A DNA stretch of 23,553 nucleotides. Source: Saccoglossus kowalevskii (Eukaryota; Hemichordata; Enteropneusta; Harrimaniidae). Where the stretch lies: the NCBI RefSeq assembly GCF_000003605.2, contig NW_003141280.1, positions 1-23,553 of the forward strand, in the 5' to 3' direction. The notes below the pieces were generated by a model that saw nothing but the letters and a program-made list of their open reading frames with translations, ran no database searches and had not been told where the DNA came from. The position numbers and the translations under genes were made by a program. Positions 11,996 through 22,724 of the stretch are shown here, one piece after another. The stretch's first letter is position 1, and each line of letters opens with the position of its first letter.

Positions 11996-12595
11996 TACTC
12001 AATGATTACCACAGTGCTGTCATTGGCTGTAAGAATGTCCAACTGGTACTGTTCTATAAAGCTGTGAGTGTACTCAATGATTACCACAGTGCTGTCATTG
12101 GCTGTAAGAATGTCCAACTGGTACTGTTCTATAAAGCTGTGAGTGTACTCAATGATTACCACAGTGCTGTCATTGGCTGTAAGAATGTCCAACTGGTACT
12201 GTTCTATAAAGCTGTGAGTGTACTCAATGATTACCACAGTGCTGTCATTGGCTGTAAGAATGTCCAACTGGTACTGTTCTATAAAGCTGTGAGTGTACTC
12301 AATGATTACCACAGTGCTGTCATTGGCTGTAAGAATGTCCAACTGGTACTGTTCTATAAAGCTGTGAGTGTACTCAATGATTACCACAGTGCTGTCATTG
12401 GCTGTAAGAATGTCCAACTGGTACTGTTCTATAAAGCTGTGAGTGTACTCAATGATTGCCACAGTGCTGTCATTGGCTGTAAGAATGTCCAACTGGTACT
12501 GTTCTATAAAGCTGTGAGTGTACTCAATGATTACCACAGTGCTGTCGTTGGCTGTAAGAATGTCCAACTGGTACTGTTCTATAAAGCTGTGAGTG
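11996..12595. repeat. Run of eight consecutive F-type units
   Basis: Units 161-168 are all F type, the longest uninterrupted run of that type. Unit 167 carries the a mark (GATTGCC) and unit 168 a private GTCGTTGG (about 12546). Because ATAAAG removes the plus-strand stop that L and S units carry, this is also the longest open stretch on the plus strand (about 223 codons). That frame is a shadow and is not called as a gene. Local homogenisation is the likely cause. Confidence 0.85.
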
Positions 12596-13180
12596 TACTC
12601 AATGATTACCACAGTGCTGTCATTGGCTGTAAGAATGTCCAACTGGTACTGTTCTATTAAGCTGTGAGTGTACTCGATGATTACCACAGTGCTGTCATTG
12701 GCTGTAGGAATGTCCAACTGGTACTGTTCTATTAAGCTGTGAGTGTACTCAATGATTACCACAGTGCTGTCATTGGCTGTAAGAATGTCCAACTGGTACT
12801 GTTCTATTAAGCTGTGAGTGTACTCAATGATTACCACAGTGCTGTCATTGGCTGTAGGAATGTCCAACTGGTACTGTTCTATTAAGCTGTGAGTGTACTC
12901 AATGATTACCACAGTGCTGTCATTGGCTGTAAGAATGTCCAACTGGTACTGTTCTATTAAGCTGTGAGTGTACTCAATGATTACCACAGTGCTGTCATTG
13001 GCTGTAAGAATGTCCAACTGGTACTGTTCTATTAAGCTGTGAGTGTACTCAATGATTACCACAGTGCTGTCATTGGCTGTAAGAATGTCCAACTGGTACT
13101 GTTCTATTAAGCTGTGAGTGTACTCAATGATTACCACAGTGCTGTCATTGGCTGTAAGAATGTCCAACTGGTACTGTTCT

Positions 13181-13235
13181 TATTAAGCTGTGAGGTGTAC
13201 TCAATGATTACCACAGTGCTGTCATTGGCTGTAAA
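13181..13235. other. Three 1-bp insertions that together restore frame
   Basis: Within 55 bp, three extra bases are present: T in TTCTTATTAAG (about 13181), G in GTGAGGTGTAC (about 13194) and A in GTAAAGAATG (about 13233). Together they add 3 bp, so the repeat frame on either strand is lost and then recovered. TTCTTATTAAG also occurs at about 5684. Each lies at or beside a short run of the same base, as expected from a base-calling artefact, but a real compensated series is possible. Confidence 0.75.
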
Positions 13236-13798
13236 GAATGTCCAACTGGTACTGTTCTATAAAGCTGTGAGTGTACTCAATGATTACCACAGTGCTGTCA
13301 TTGGCTGTAGGAATGTCCAACTGGTACTGTTCTATAAAGCTGTGAGTGTACTCAATGATTACCACAGTGCTGTCATTGGCTGTAAGAATGTCCAACTGGT
13401 ACTGTTCTATAAAGCTGTGAGTGTACTCAATGATTACCACAGTGCTGTCATTGGCTGTAAGAATGTCCAACTGGTACTGTTCTATTAAGCTGTGAGTGTA
13501 CTCGATGATTACCACAGTGCTGTCATTGGCTGTAGGAATGTCCAACTGGTACTGTTCTATTAAGCTGTGAGTGTACTCAATGATTGCCACAGTGCTGTCA
13601 TTGGCTGTAAGAATGTCCAACTGGTACTGTTCTATAAAGCTGTGAGTGTACTCAATGATTACCACAGTGCTGTCATTGGCTGTAAGAATGTCCAACTGGT
13701 ACTGTTCTATTAAGCTGTGAGTGTACTCAATGATTACCACAGTGCTGTCATTGGCTGTAAGAATGTCCAACTGGTACTGTTCTATTAAGCTGTGAGTG
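13198..13798. repeat. Eight-unit block with gp marker, copy A
   Basis: Units 177-184 read F, pF, F, L, gpL, aF, L, L. The identical series is at 14474-15073, 17 units downstream. Unit 177 has one extra A in GTAAAGAATG (about 13233), private to this copy. The block is followed by S*, S* here and by aF, L at the other copy. Confidence 0.85.
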
Positions 13799-14473
13799 TA
13801 CTCAATGATTACCACAGTGCTGTCATTGGCTGTAAGAATGTCCAACTGGTACTGTTCTATTGAGCTGTGAGTTTACTCAATGATTACCACAGTGCTGTCA
13901 TTGGCTGTAAGAATGTCCAACTGGTACTGTTCTATTGAGCTGTGAGTTTACTCAATGATTACCACAGTGCTGTCATTGGCTGTAAGAATGTCCAACTGGT
14001 ACTGTTCTATAAAGCTGTGAGTGTACTCAATGATTACCACAGTGCTGTCATTGGCTGTAAGAATGTCCAACTGGTACTGTTCTATTAAGCTGTGAGTGTA
14101 CTCAATGATTACCACAGTGCTGTCATTGGCTGTAAGAATGTCCAACTGGTACTGTTCTATTAAGCTGTGAGTGTACTCAATGATTACCACAGTGCTGTCA
14201 TTGGCTGTAAGAATGTCCAACTGGTACTGTTCTATAAAGCTGTGAGTGTACTCAATGATTACCACAGTGCTGTCATTGGCTGTAAGAATGTCCAACTGGT
14301 ACTGTTCTATTAAGCTGTGAGTGTACTCAATGATTACCACAGTGCTGTCATTGGCTGTAAGAATGTCCAACTGGTACTGTTCTATTAAGCTGTGAGTGTA
14401 CTCAATGATTACCACAGTGCTGTCATTGGCTGTAAGAATGTCCAACTGGTACTGTTCTATTAAGCTGTGAGTG
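13649..14473. repeat. 11-unit block with paired stop units, copy 1
   Basis: Units 183-193 read L, L, S*, S*, F, L, L, F, L, L, L. The identical series is at 19800-20624, 6151 bp away. Two adjacent units end GAGTTTACT, giving minus-strand TAA codons at 13873 and 13948. A shorter relative (L, L, S*, S*, F, L) is at 5252-5700, damaged by indels. Confidence 0.85.
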
Positions 14474-15073
14474 TACTCAATGATTACCACAGTGCTGTCA
14501 TTGGCTGTAAGAATGTCCAACTGGTACTGTTCTATAAAGCTGTGAGTGTACTCAATGATTACCACAGTGCTGTCATTGGCTGTAGGAATGTCCAACTGGT
14601 ACTGTTCTATAAAGCTGTGAGTGTACTCAATGATTACCACAGTGCTGTCATTGGCTGTAAGAATGTCCAACTGGTACTGTTCTATAAAGCTGTGAGTGTA
14701 CTCAATGATTACCACAGTGCTGTCATTGGCTGTAAGAATGTCCAACTGGTACTGTTCTATTAAGCTGTGAGTGTACTCGATGATTACCACAGTGCTGTCA
14801 TTGGCTGTAGGAATGTCCAACTGGTACTGTTCTATTAAGCTGTGAGTGTACTCAATGATTGCCACAGTGCTGTCATTGGCTGTAAGAATGTCCAACTGGT
14901 ACTGTTCTATAAAGCTGTGAGTGTACTCAATGATTACCACAGTGCTGTCATTGGCTGTAAGAATGTCCAACTGGTACTGTTCTATTAAGCTGTGAGTGTA
15001 CTCAATGATTACCACAGTGCTGTCATTGGCTGTAAGAATGTCCAACTGGTACTGTTCTATTAAGCTGTGAGTG
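14474..15073. repeat. Eight-unit block with gp marker, copy B
   Basis: Units 194-201 repeat F, pF, F, L, gpL, aF, L, L of 13198-13798. The two copies are separated by S*, S*, F, L, L, F, L, L, L (13799-14473), itself shared with 19950-20624. A local tandem duplication of about 17 units explains the arrangement. Confidence 0.85.
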
Positions 15074-15448
15074 TACTCAATGATTGCCACAGTGCTGTCA
15101 TTGGCTGTAAGAATGTCCAACTGGTACTGTTCTATAAAGCTGTGAGTGTACTCAATGATTACCACAGTGCTGTCATTGGCTGTAAGAATGTCCAACTGGT
15201 ACTGTTCTATTAAGCTGTGAGTGTACTCAATGATTACGACAGTGCTGTCATTGGCTGTAAGAATGTCCAATTGGTACTGTTCTATAAAGCTGTGAGTTTA
15301 CTCAATGATTGCCACAGTGCTGTCATTGGCTGTAAGAATGTCCAACTGGTACTGTTCTATTAAGCTGTGAGTGTACTCGATGATTACCACAGTGCTGTCA
15401 TTGGCTGTAAGAATGTCCAACTGGTACTGTTCTATAAAGCTGTGAGTG

Positions 15449-16198
15449 TACTCAATGATTACCACAGTGCTGTCATTGTCTGTAAGAATGTCCAACTGGT
15501 ACTGTTCTATTAAGCTGTGAGTGTACTCAATGATTACCACAGTGCTGTCATTGGCTGTAAGAATGTCCAACTGGTACTGTTCTATTAAGCTGTGAGTGTA
15601 CTCAATGATTACCACAGTGCTGTCATTGGCTGTAAGAATGTCCAACTGGTACTGTTCTATTAAGCTGTGAGTGTACTCAATGATTACGACAGTGCTGTCA
15701 TTGGCTGTAAGAATGTCCAACTGGTACTGTTCTATTGAGCTGTGAGTGTACTCAATGATTACCACAGTGCTGTCATTGGCTGTAAGAATGTCCAACTGGT
15801 ACTGTTCTATTAAGCTGTGAGTGTACTCAATGATTACCACAGTGCTGTCATTGTCTGTAAGAATGTCCAACTGGTACTGTTCTATTAAGCTGTGAGTGTA
15901 CTCAATGATTACCACAGTGCTGTCATTGGCTGTAAGAATGTCCAACTGGTACTGTTCTATTAAGCTGTGAGTGTACTCAATGATTACCACAGTGCTGTCA
16001 TTGGCTGTAAGAATGTCCAACTGGTACTGTTCTATTAAGCTGTGAGTGTACTCAATGATTACGACAGTGCTGTCATTGGCTGTAAGAATGTCCAATTGGT
16101 ACTGTTCTATAAAGCTGTGAGTGTACTCAATGATTACCACAGTGCTGTCATTGGCTGTAAGAATGTCCAACTGGTACTGTTCTATTAAGCTGTGAGTG
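15449..16198. repeat. Two 375-bp five-unit repeats with d and c marks
   Basis: Units 207-211 read dL, L, L, cS, L and units 212-216 read dL, L, L, cqF, L. Both d and c marks recur at exactly five-unit spacing, giving a local 375-bp period. Elsewhere d is mostly on F units; dL is otherwise rare. Unit 204 (15224-15298), just upstream, is cqF with the stop mark and resembles unit 215. Confidence 0.75.
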
Positions 16199-17249
16199 TA
16201 CTCAATGATTACCACAGTGCTGTCATTGGCTGTAAGAATGTCCAACTGGTACTGTTCTATAAAGCTGTGAGTGTACTCAATGATTACCACAGTGCTGTCA
16301 TTGGCTGTAAGAATGTCCAACTGGTACTGTTCTATTAAGCTGTGAGTGTACTCAATGATTACCACAGTGCTGTCATTGGCTGTAAGAATGTCCAACTGGT
16401 ACTGTTCTATAAAGCTGTGATTGTACTCAATGATTACCACAGTGCTGTCATTGGCTGTAAGAATGTCCAACTGGTACTGTTCTATTAAGCTGTGAGTGTA
16501 CTCAATGATTACCACAGTGCTGTCATTGGCTGTAAGAATGTCCAACTGGTACTGTTCTATTAAGCTGTGAGTGTACTCAATGATTACCACAGTGCTGTCA
16601 TTGGCTGTAAGAATGTCCAACTGGTACTGTTCTATTAAGCTGTGAGTGTACTCAATGTATTACCACAGTGCTGTCATTGTCTGTAAGAATGTCCAACTGG
16701 TACTGTTCTATTGAGCTGTGAGTGTACTCAATGATTACCACAGTGCTGTCATTGGCTGTAAGAATGTCCAACTGGTACTGTTCTATTAAGCTGTGAGTGT
16801 ACTCAATGATTACCACAGTGCTGTCATTGGCTGTAAGAATGTCCAACTGGTACTGTTCTATTGAGCTGTGAGTGTACTCAATGATTACCACAGTGCTGTC
16901 ATTGGCTGTAAGAATGTCCAACTGGTACTGTTCTATTGAGCTGTGAGTGTACTCAATGATTACCACAGTGCTGTCATTGGCTGTAAGAATGTCCAACTGG
17001 TACTGTTCTATTAAGCTGTGAGTGTACTCAATGATTACCACAGTGCTGTCATTGGCTGTAAGAATGTCCAACTGGTACTGTTCTATTGAGCTGTGAGTGT
17101 ACTCAATGATTACCACAGTGCTGTCATTGGCTGTAAGAATGTCCAACTGGTACTGTTCTATAAAGCTGTGAGTGTACTCAATGATTACCACAGTGCTGTC
17201 ATTGGCTGTAAGAATGTCCAACTGGTACTGTTCTATTAAGCTGTGAGTG

Positions 17250-17774
17250 TACTCAATGATTACCACAGTGCTGTCATTGGCTGTAAGAATGTCCAATTGG
17301 TACTGTTCTATTGAGCTGTGAGTGTACTCAATGATTACCACAGTGCTGTCATTGGCTGTAAGAATGTCCAATTGGTACTGTTCTATTAAGCTGTGAGTGT
17401 ACTCAATGATTACCACAGTGCTGTCATTGGCTGTAAGAATGTCCAACTGGTACTGTTCTATTGAGCTGTGAGTGTACTCAATGATTACCACAGTGCTGTC
17501 ATTGGCTGTAAGAATGTCCAACTGGTACTGTTCTATAAAGCTGTGAGTTTACTCAATGATTACCACAGTGCTGTCATTGGCTGTAAGAATGTCCAACTGG
17601 TACTGTTCTATTAAGCTGTGAGTGTACTCAATGATTGCCACAGTGCTGTCATTGGCTGTAAGAATGTCCAACTGGTACTGTTCTATAAAGCTGTGAGTGT
17701 ACTCAATGATTACCACAGTGCTGTCATTGTCTGTAAGAATGTCCAATTGGTACTGTTCTATTGAGCTGTGAGTG
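17250..17774. repeat. Seven-unit higher-order block, copy 2
   Basis: Units 231-237 repeat the order qS, qL, S, F*, L, aF, dqS of 2926-3450 without any difference in the scored sites. The three units before it (L, S, F, L series) are only partly shared, which places the left breakpoint nearby. The right side continues into a longer segment shared with 9221-10720. Confidence 0.85.
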
Positions 17775-18824
17775 TACTCAATGATTACCACAGTGCTGTC
17801 ATTGGCTGTAAGAATGTCCAACTGGTACTGTTCTATTAAGCTGTGAGTGTACTCAATGATTACCACAGTGCTGTCATTGGCTGTAAGAATGTCCAACTGG
17901 TACTGTTCTATAAAGCTGTGAGTGTACTCAATGATTACCACAGTGCTGTCATTGGCTGTAAGAATGTCCAACTGGTACTGTTCTATTAAGCTGTGAGTGT
18001 ACTCAATGATTACCACAGTGCTGTCATTGGCTGTAAGAATGTCCAACTGGTACTGTTCTATAAAGCTGTGAGTGTACTCAATGATTACCACAGTGCTGTC
18101 ATTGGCTGTAAGAATGTCCAACTGGTACTGTTCTATTAAGCTGTGAGTGTACTCAATGATTACCACAGTGCTGTCATTGTCTGTAAGAATGTCCAACTGG
18201 TACTGTTCTATAAAGCTGTGAGTGTACTCAATGATTACCACAGTGCTGTCATTGGCTGTAAGAATGTCCAACTGGTACTGTTCTATTAAGCTGTGAGTGT
18301 ACTCAATGATTACGACAGTGCTGTCATTGTCTGTAAGAATGTCCAACTGGTACTGTTCTATAAAGCTGTGAGTGTACTCAATGATTACCACAGTGCTGTC
18401 ATTGGCTGTAGGAATGTCCAACTGGTACTGTTCTATTAAGCTGTGAGTGTACTCAATGATTACCACAGTGCTGTCATTGGCTGTAAGAATGTCCAACTGG
18501 TACTGTTCTATAAAGCTGTGAGTGTACTCAATGATTACCACAGTGCTGTCATTGGCTGTAAGAATGTCCAACTGGTACTGTTCTATTAAGCTGTGAGTGT
18601 ACTCAATGATTACCACAGTGCTGTCATTGTCTGTAAGAATGTCCAACTGGTACTGTTCTATAAAGCTGTGAGTGTACTCAATGATTACCACAGTGCTGTC
18701 ATTGGCTGTAAGAATGTCCAACTGGTACTGTTCTATTAAGCTGTGAGTGTACTCAATGATTACCACAGTGCTGTCATTGGCTGTAAGAATGTCCAACTGG
18801 TACTGTTCTATAAAGCTGTGAGTG
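17475..18824. repeat. 18-unit segment duplicated from about 8.25 kb upstream, copy 2
   Basis: Units 234-251 match units 124-143 in order of end types and marks, including the rare cdF-pL pair at 18300-18449, with one dimer (dF-L, 150 bp) fewer. A one-dimer length difference inside an otherwise collinear segment is what slippage or unequal exchange in a dimeric register would leave. Beyond 18824 this copy enters an F-F-L-gpL series (18825-19124) that copy 1 does not share. Confidence 0.85.
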
Positions 18825-19124
18825 TACTCAATGATTACCACAGTGCTGTCATTGGCTGTAAGAATGTCCAACTGGTACTGTTCTATAAAGCTGTGAGTGT
18901 ACTCAATGATTACCACAGTGCTGTCATTGGCTGTAAGAATGTCCAACTGGTACTGTTCTATAAAGCTGTGAGTGTACTCAATGATTACCACAGTGCTGTC
19001 ATTGGCTGTAAGAATGTCCAACTGGTACTGTTCTATTAAGCTGTGAGTGTACTCGATGATTACCACAGTGCTGTCATTGGCTGTAGGAATGTCCAACTGG
19101 TACTGTTCTATTAAGCTGTGAGTG

Positions 19125-19724
19125 TACTCAATGATTACCACAGTGCTGTCATTGTCTGTAAGAATGTCCAACTGGTACTGTTCTATAAAGCTGTGAGTGT
19201 ACTCAATGATTACCACAGTGCTGTCATTGGCTGTAAGAATGTCCAACTGGTACTGTTCTATAAAGCTGTGAGTGTACTCAATGATTACCACAGTGCTGTC
19301 ATTGGCTGTAAGAATGTCCAACTGGTACTGTTCTATAAAGCTGTGAGTGTACTCAATGATTACCACAGTGCTGTCATTGGCTGTAAGAATGTCCAACTGG
19401 TACTGTTCTATTAAGCTGTGAGTGTACTCGATGATTACCACAGTGCTGTCATTGGCTGTAGGAATGTCCAACTGGTACTGTTCTATTAAGCTGTGAGTGT
19501 ACTCAATGATTACCACAGTGCTGTCATTGGCTGTAAGAATGTCCAACTGGTACTGTTCTATTAAGCTGTGAGTGTACTCGATGATTACCACAGTGCTGTC
19601 ATTGGCTGTAAGAATGTCCAACTGGTACTGTTCTATAAAGCTGTGAGTGTACTCAATGATTACCACAGTGCTGTCATTGGCTGTAAGAATGTCCAACTGG
19701 TACTGTTCTATTAAGCTGTGAGTG
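19125..19724. repeat. Eight-unit block shared with 2101-2700, copy 2
   Basis: Units 256-263 repeat dF, F, F, L, gpL, L, gF, L. Downstream it continues S, L, L, S*, S* (19725-20099), which matches 5177-5549 rather than the units that follow copy 1. This copy therefore looks like a junction between two older segments. Confidence 0.8.
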
Positions 19725-19799
19725 TACTCAATGATTACCACAGTGCTGTCATTGGCTGTAAGAATGTCCAACTGGTACTGTTCTATTGAGCTGTGAGTG

Positions 19800-20624
19800 T
19801 ACTCAATGATTACCACAGTGCTGTCATTGGCTGTAAGAATGTCCAACTGGTACTGTTCTATTAAGCTGTGAGTGTACTCAATGATTACCACAGTGCTGTC
19901 ATTGGCTGTAAGAATGTCCAACTGGTACTGTTCTATTAAGCTGTGAGTGTACTCAATGATTACCACAGTGCTGTCATTGGCTGTAAGAATGTCCAACTGG
20001 TACTGTTCTATTGAGCTGTGAGTTTACTCAATGATTACCACAGTGCTGTCATTGGCTGTAAGAATGTCCAACTGGTACTGTTCTATTGAGCTGTGAGTTT
20101 ACTCAATGATTACCACAGTGCTGTCATTGGCTGTAAGAATGTCCAACTGGTACTGTTCTATAAAGCTGTGAGTGTACTCAATGATTACCACAGTGCTGTC
20201 ATTGGCTGTAAGAATGTCCAACTGGTACTGTTCTATTAAGCTGTGAGTGTACTCAATGATTACCACAGTGCTGTCATTGGCTGTAAGAATGTCCAACTGG
20301 TACTGTTCTATTAAGCTGTGAGTGTACTCAATGATTACCACAGTGCTGTCATTGGCTGTAAGAATGTCCAACTGGTACTGTTCTATAAAGCTGTGAGTGT
20401 ACTCAATGATTACCACAGTGCTGTCATTGGCTGTAAGAATGTCCAACTGGTACTGTTCTATTAAGCTGTGAGTGTACTCAATGATTACCACAGTGCTGTC
20501 ATTGGCTGTAAGAATGTCCAACTGGTACTGTTCTATTAAGCTGTGAGTGTACTCAATGATTACCACAGTGCTGTCATTGGCTGTAAGAATGTCCAACTGG
20601 TACTGTTCTATTAAGCTGTGAGTG
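19800..20624. repeat. 11-unit block with paired stop units, copy 2
   Basis: Units 265-275 repeat the series L, L, S*, S*, F, L, L, F, L, L, L. Upstream, gF, L, S (19575-19799) matches 5027-5251, so the three S*, S* sites (about 5474-5549, 13873-13948, 20024-20099) share different lengths of flank. Minus-strand TAA codons are at 20024 and 20099. Confidence 0.85.
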
Positions 20625-21899
20625 TACTCAATGATTACCACAGTGCTGTCATTGTCTGTAAGAATGTCCAACTGGTACTGTTCTATAAAGCTGTGAGTGT
20701 ACTCAATGATTACCACAGTGCTGTCATTGGCTGTAAGAATGTCCAACTGGTACTGTTCTATTAAGCTGTGAGTGTACTCAATGATTACCACAGTGCTGTC
20801 ATTGTCTGTAAGAATGTCCAACTGGTACTGTTCTATAAAGCTGTGAGTGTACTCAATGATTACCACAGTGCTGTCATTGGCTGTAAGAATGTCCAACTGG
20901 TACTGTTCTATTAAGCTGTGAGTGTACTCAATGATTACCACAGTGCTGTCATTGGCTGTAAGAATGTCCAACTGGTACTGTTCTATAAAGCTGTGAGTGT
21001 ACTCAATGATTACCACAGTGCTGTCATTGGCTGTAAGAATGTCCAACTGGTACTGTTCTATTAAGCTGTGAGTGTACTCAATGATTACCACAGTGCTGTC
21101 ATTGGCTGTAAGAATGTCCAACTGGTACTGTTCTATAAAGCTGTGAGTGTACTCAATGATTACCACAGTGCTGTCATTGGCTGTAAGAATGTCCAACTGG
21201 TACTGTTCTATTAAGCTGTGAGTGTACTCAATGATTACCACAGTGCTGTCATTGGCTGTAAGAATGTCCAACTGGTACTGTTCTATAAAGCTGTGAGTGT
21301 ACTCAATGATTACCACAGTGCTGTCATTGGCTGTAAGAATGTCCAACTGGTACTGTTCTATTAAGCTGTGAGTGTACTCAATGATTACCACAGTGCTGTC
21401 ATTGGCTGTAAGAATGTCCAACTGGTACTGTTCTATTAAGCTGTGAGTGTACTCAATGATTACCACAGTGCTGTCATTGGCTGTAAGAATGTCCAACTGG
21501 TACTGTTCTTTTAAGCTGTGAGTGTACTCAATGATTACCACAGTGCTGTCATTGTCTGTAAGAATGTCCAACTGGTACTGTTCTATAAAGCTGTGAGTGT
21601 ACTCAATGATTACCACAGTGCTGTCATTGGCTGTAAGAATGTCCAACTGGTACTGTTCTATTGAGCTGTGAGTGTACTCAATGATTACCACAGTGCTGTC
21701 ATTGGCTGTAAGAATGTCCAATTGGTACTGTTCTATTAAGCTGTGAGTGTACTCAATGATTACCACAGTGCTGTCATTGGCTGTAAGAATGTCCAACTGG
21801 TACTGTTCTATAAAGCTGTGAGTGTACTCGATGATTACCACAGTGCTGTCATTGGCTGTAAGAATGTCCAACTGGTACTGTTCTATTGAGCTGTGAGTG

Positions 21900-22124
21900 T
21901 ACTCGATGATTACCACAGTGCTGTCATTGGCTGTAAGAATGTCCAACTGGTACTGTTCTATTAAGCTGTGAGTGTACTCAATGATTGCCACAGTGCTGTC
22001 ATTGGCTGTAAGAATGTCCAACTGGTACTGTTCTATTGAGCTGTGAGTGTACTCAATGATTACCACAGTGCTGTCATTGGCTGTAAGAATGTCCAATTGG
22101 TACTGTTCTATTGAGCTGTGAGTG
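21900..22124. repeat. gL, aS, qS triplet shared with 6450-6674, copy 2
   Basis: Units 293-295 repeat gL, aS, qS. Flanking units are gS before and gS, S after, against S before and gL, S after in the other copy. The combination of g, a and S marks ties the S-rich right end of the array to the internal S-rich part 6075-7121. Confidence 0.75.
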
Positions 22125-22724
22125 TACTCGATGATTACCACAGTGCTGTCATTGGCTGTAAGAATGTCCAACTGGTACTGTTCTATTGAGCTGTGAGTGT
22201 ACTCAATGATTACCACAGTGCTGTCATTGGCTGTAAGAATGTCCAACTGGTACTGTTCTATTGAGCTGTGAGTGTACTCAATGATTACCACAGTGCTGTC
22301 ATTGGCTGTAAGAATGTCCAATTGGTACTGTTCTATTAAGCTGTGAGTGTACTCAATGATTACCACAGTGCTGTCATTGGCTGTAAGAATGTCCAACTGG
22401 TACTGTTCTATTAAGCTGTGAGTGTACTCAATGATTACCACAGTGCTGTCATTGGCTGTAAGAATGTCCAATTGGTACTGTTCTATTGAGCTGTGAGTGT
22501 ACTCAATGATTACCACAGTGCTGTCATTGGCTGTAAGAATGTCCAACTGGTACTGTTCTATTAAGCTGTGAGTGTACTCAATGATTACCACAGTGCTGTC
22601 ATTGGCTGTAAGAATGTCCAATTGGTACTGTTCTATTAAGCTGTGAGTGTACTCAATGATTACGACAGTGCTGTCATTGGCTGTAAGAATGTCCAACTGG
22701 TACTGTTCTATTAAGCTGTGAGTG

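Noticed and set aside
750-17521. Several long minus-strand open frames of about 200-1290 codons (for example 9295-13167 and 750-3197) as separate genes
   Set aside because: They follow from a 75-bp unit with one stop-free frame. They start at internal TTG or GTG codons or at indel-shifted ATGs and end at the recurring TAA or at indels. No unique domain, start region or flanking regulatory signal is present.
294-19414. Plus-strand open frames of 64-223 codons in runs of F units (for example 11989-12660)
   Set aside because: They exist only because ATAAAG lacks the stop present in ATTAAG and ATTGAG. They start at GTG inside a unit and end at the next L or S unit. They are shadows of the array.
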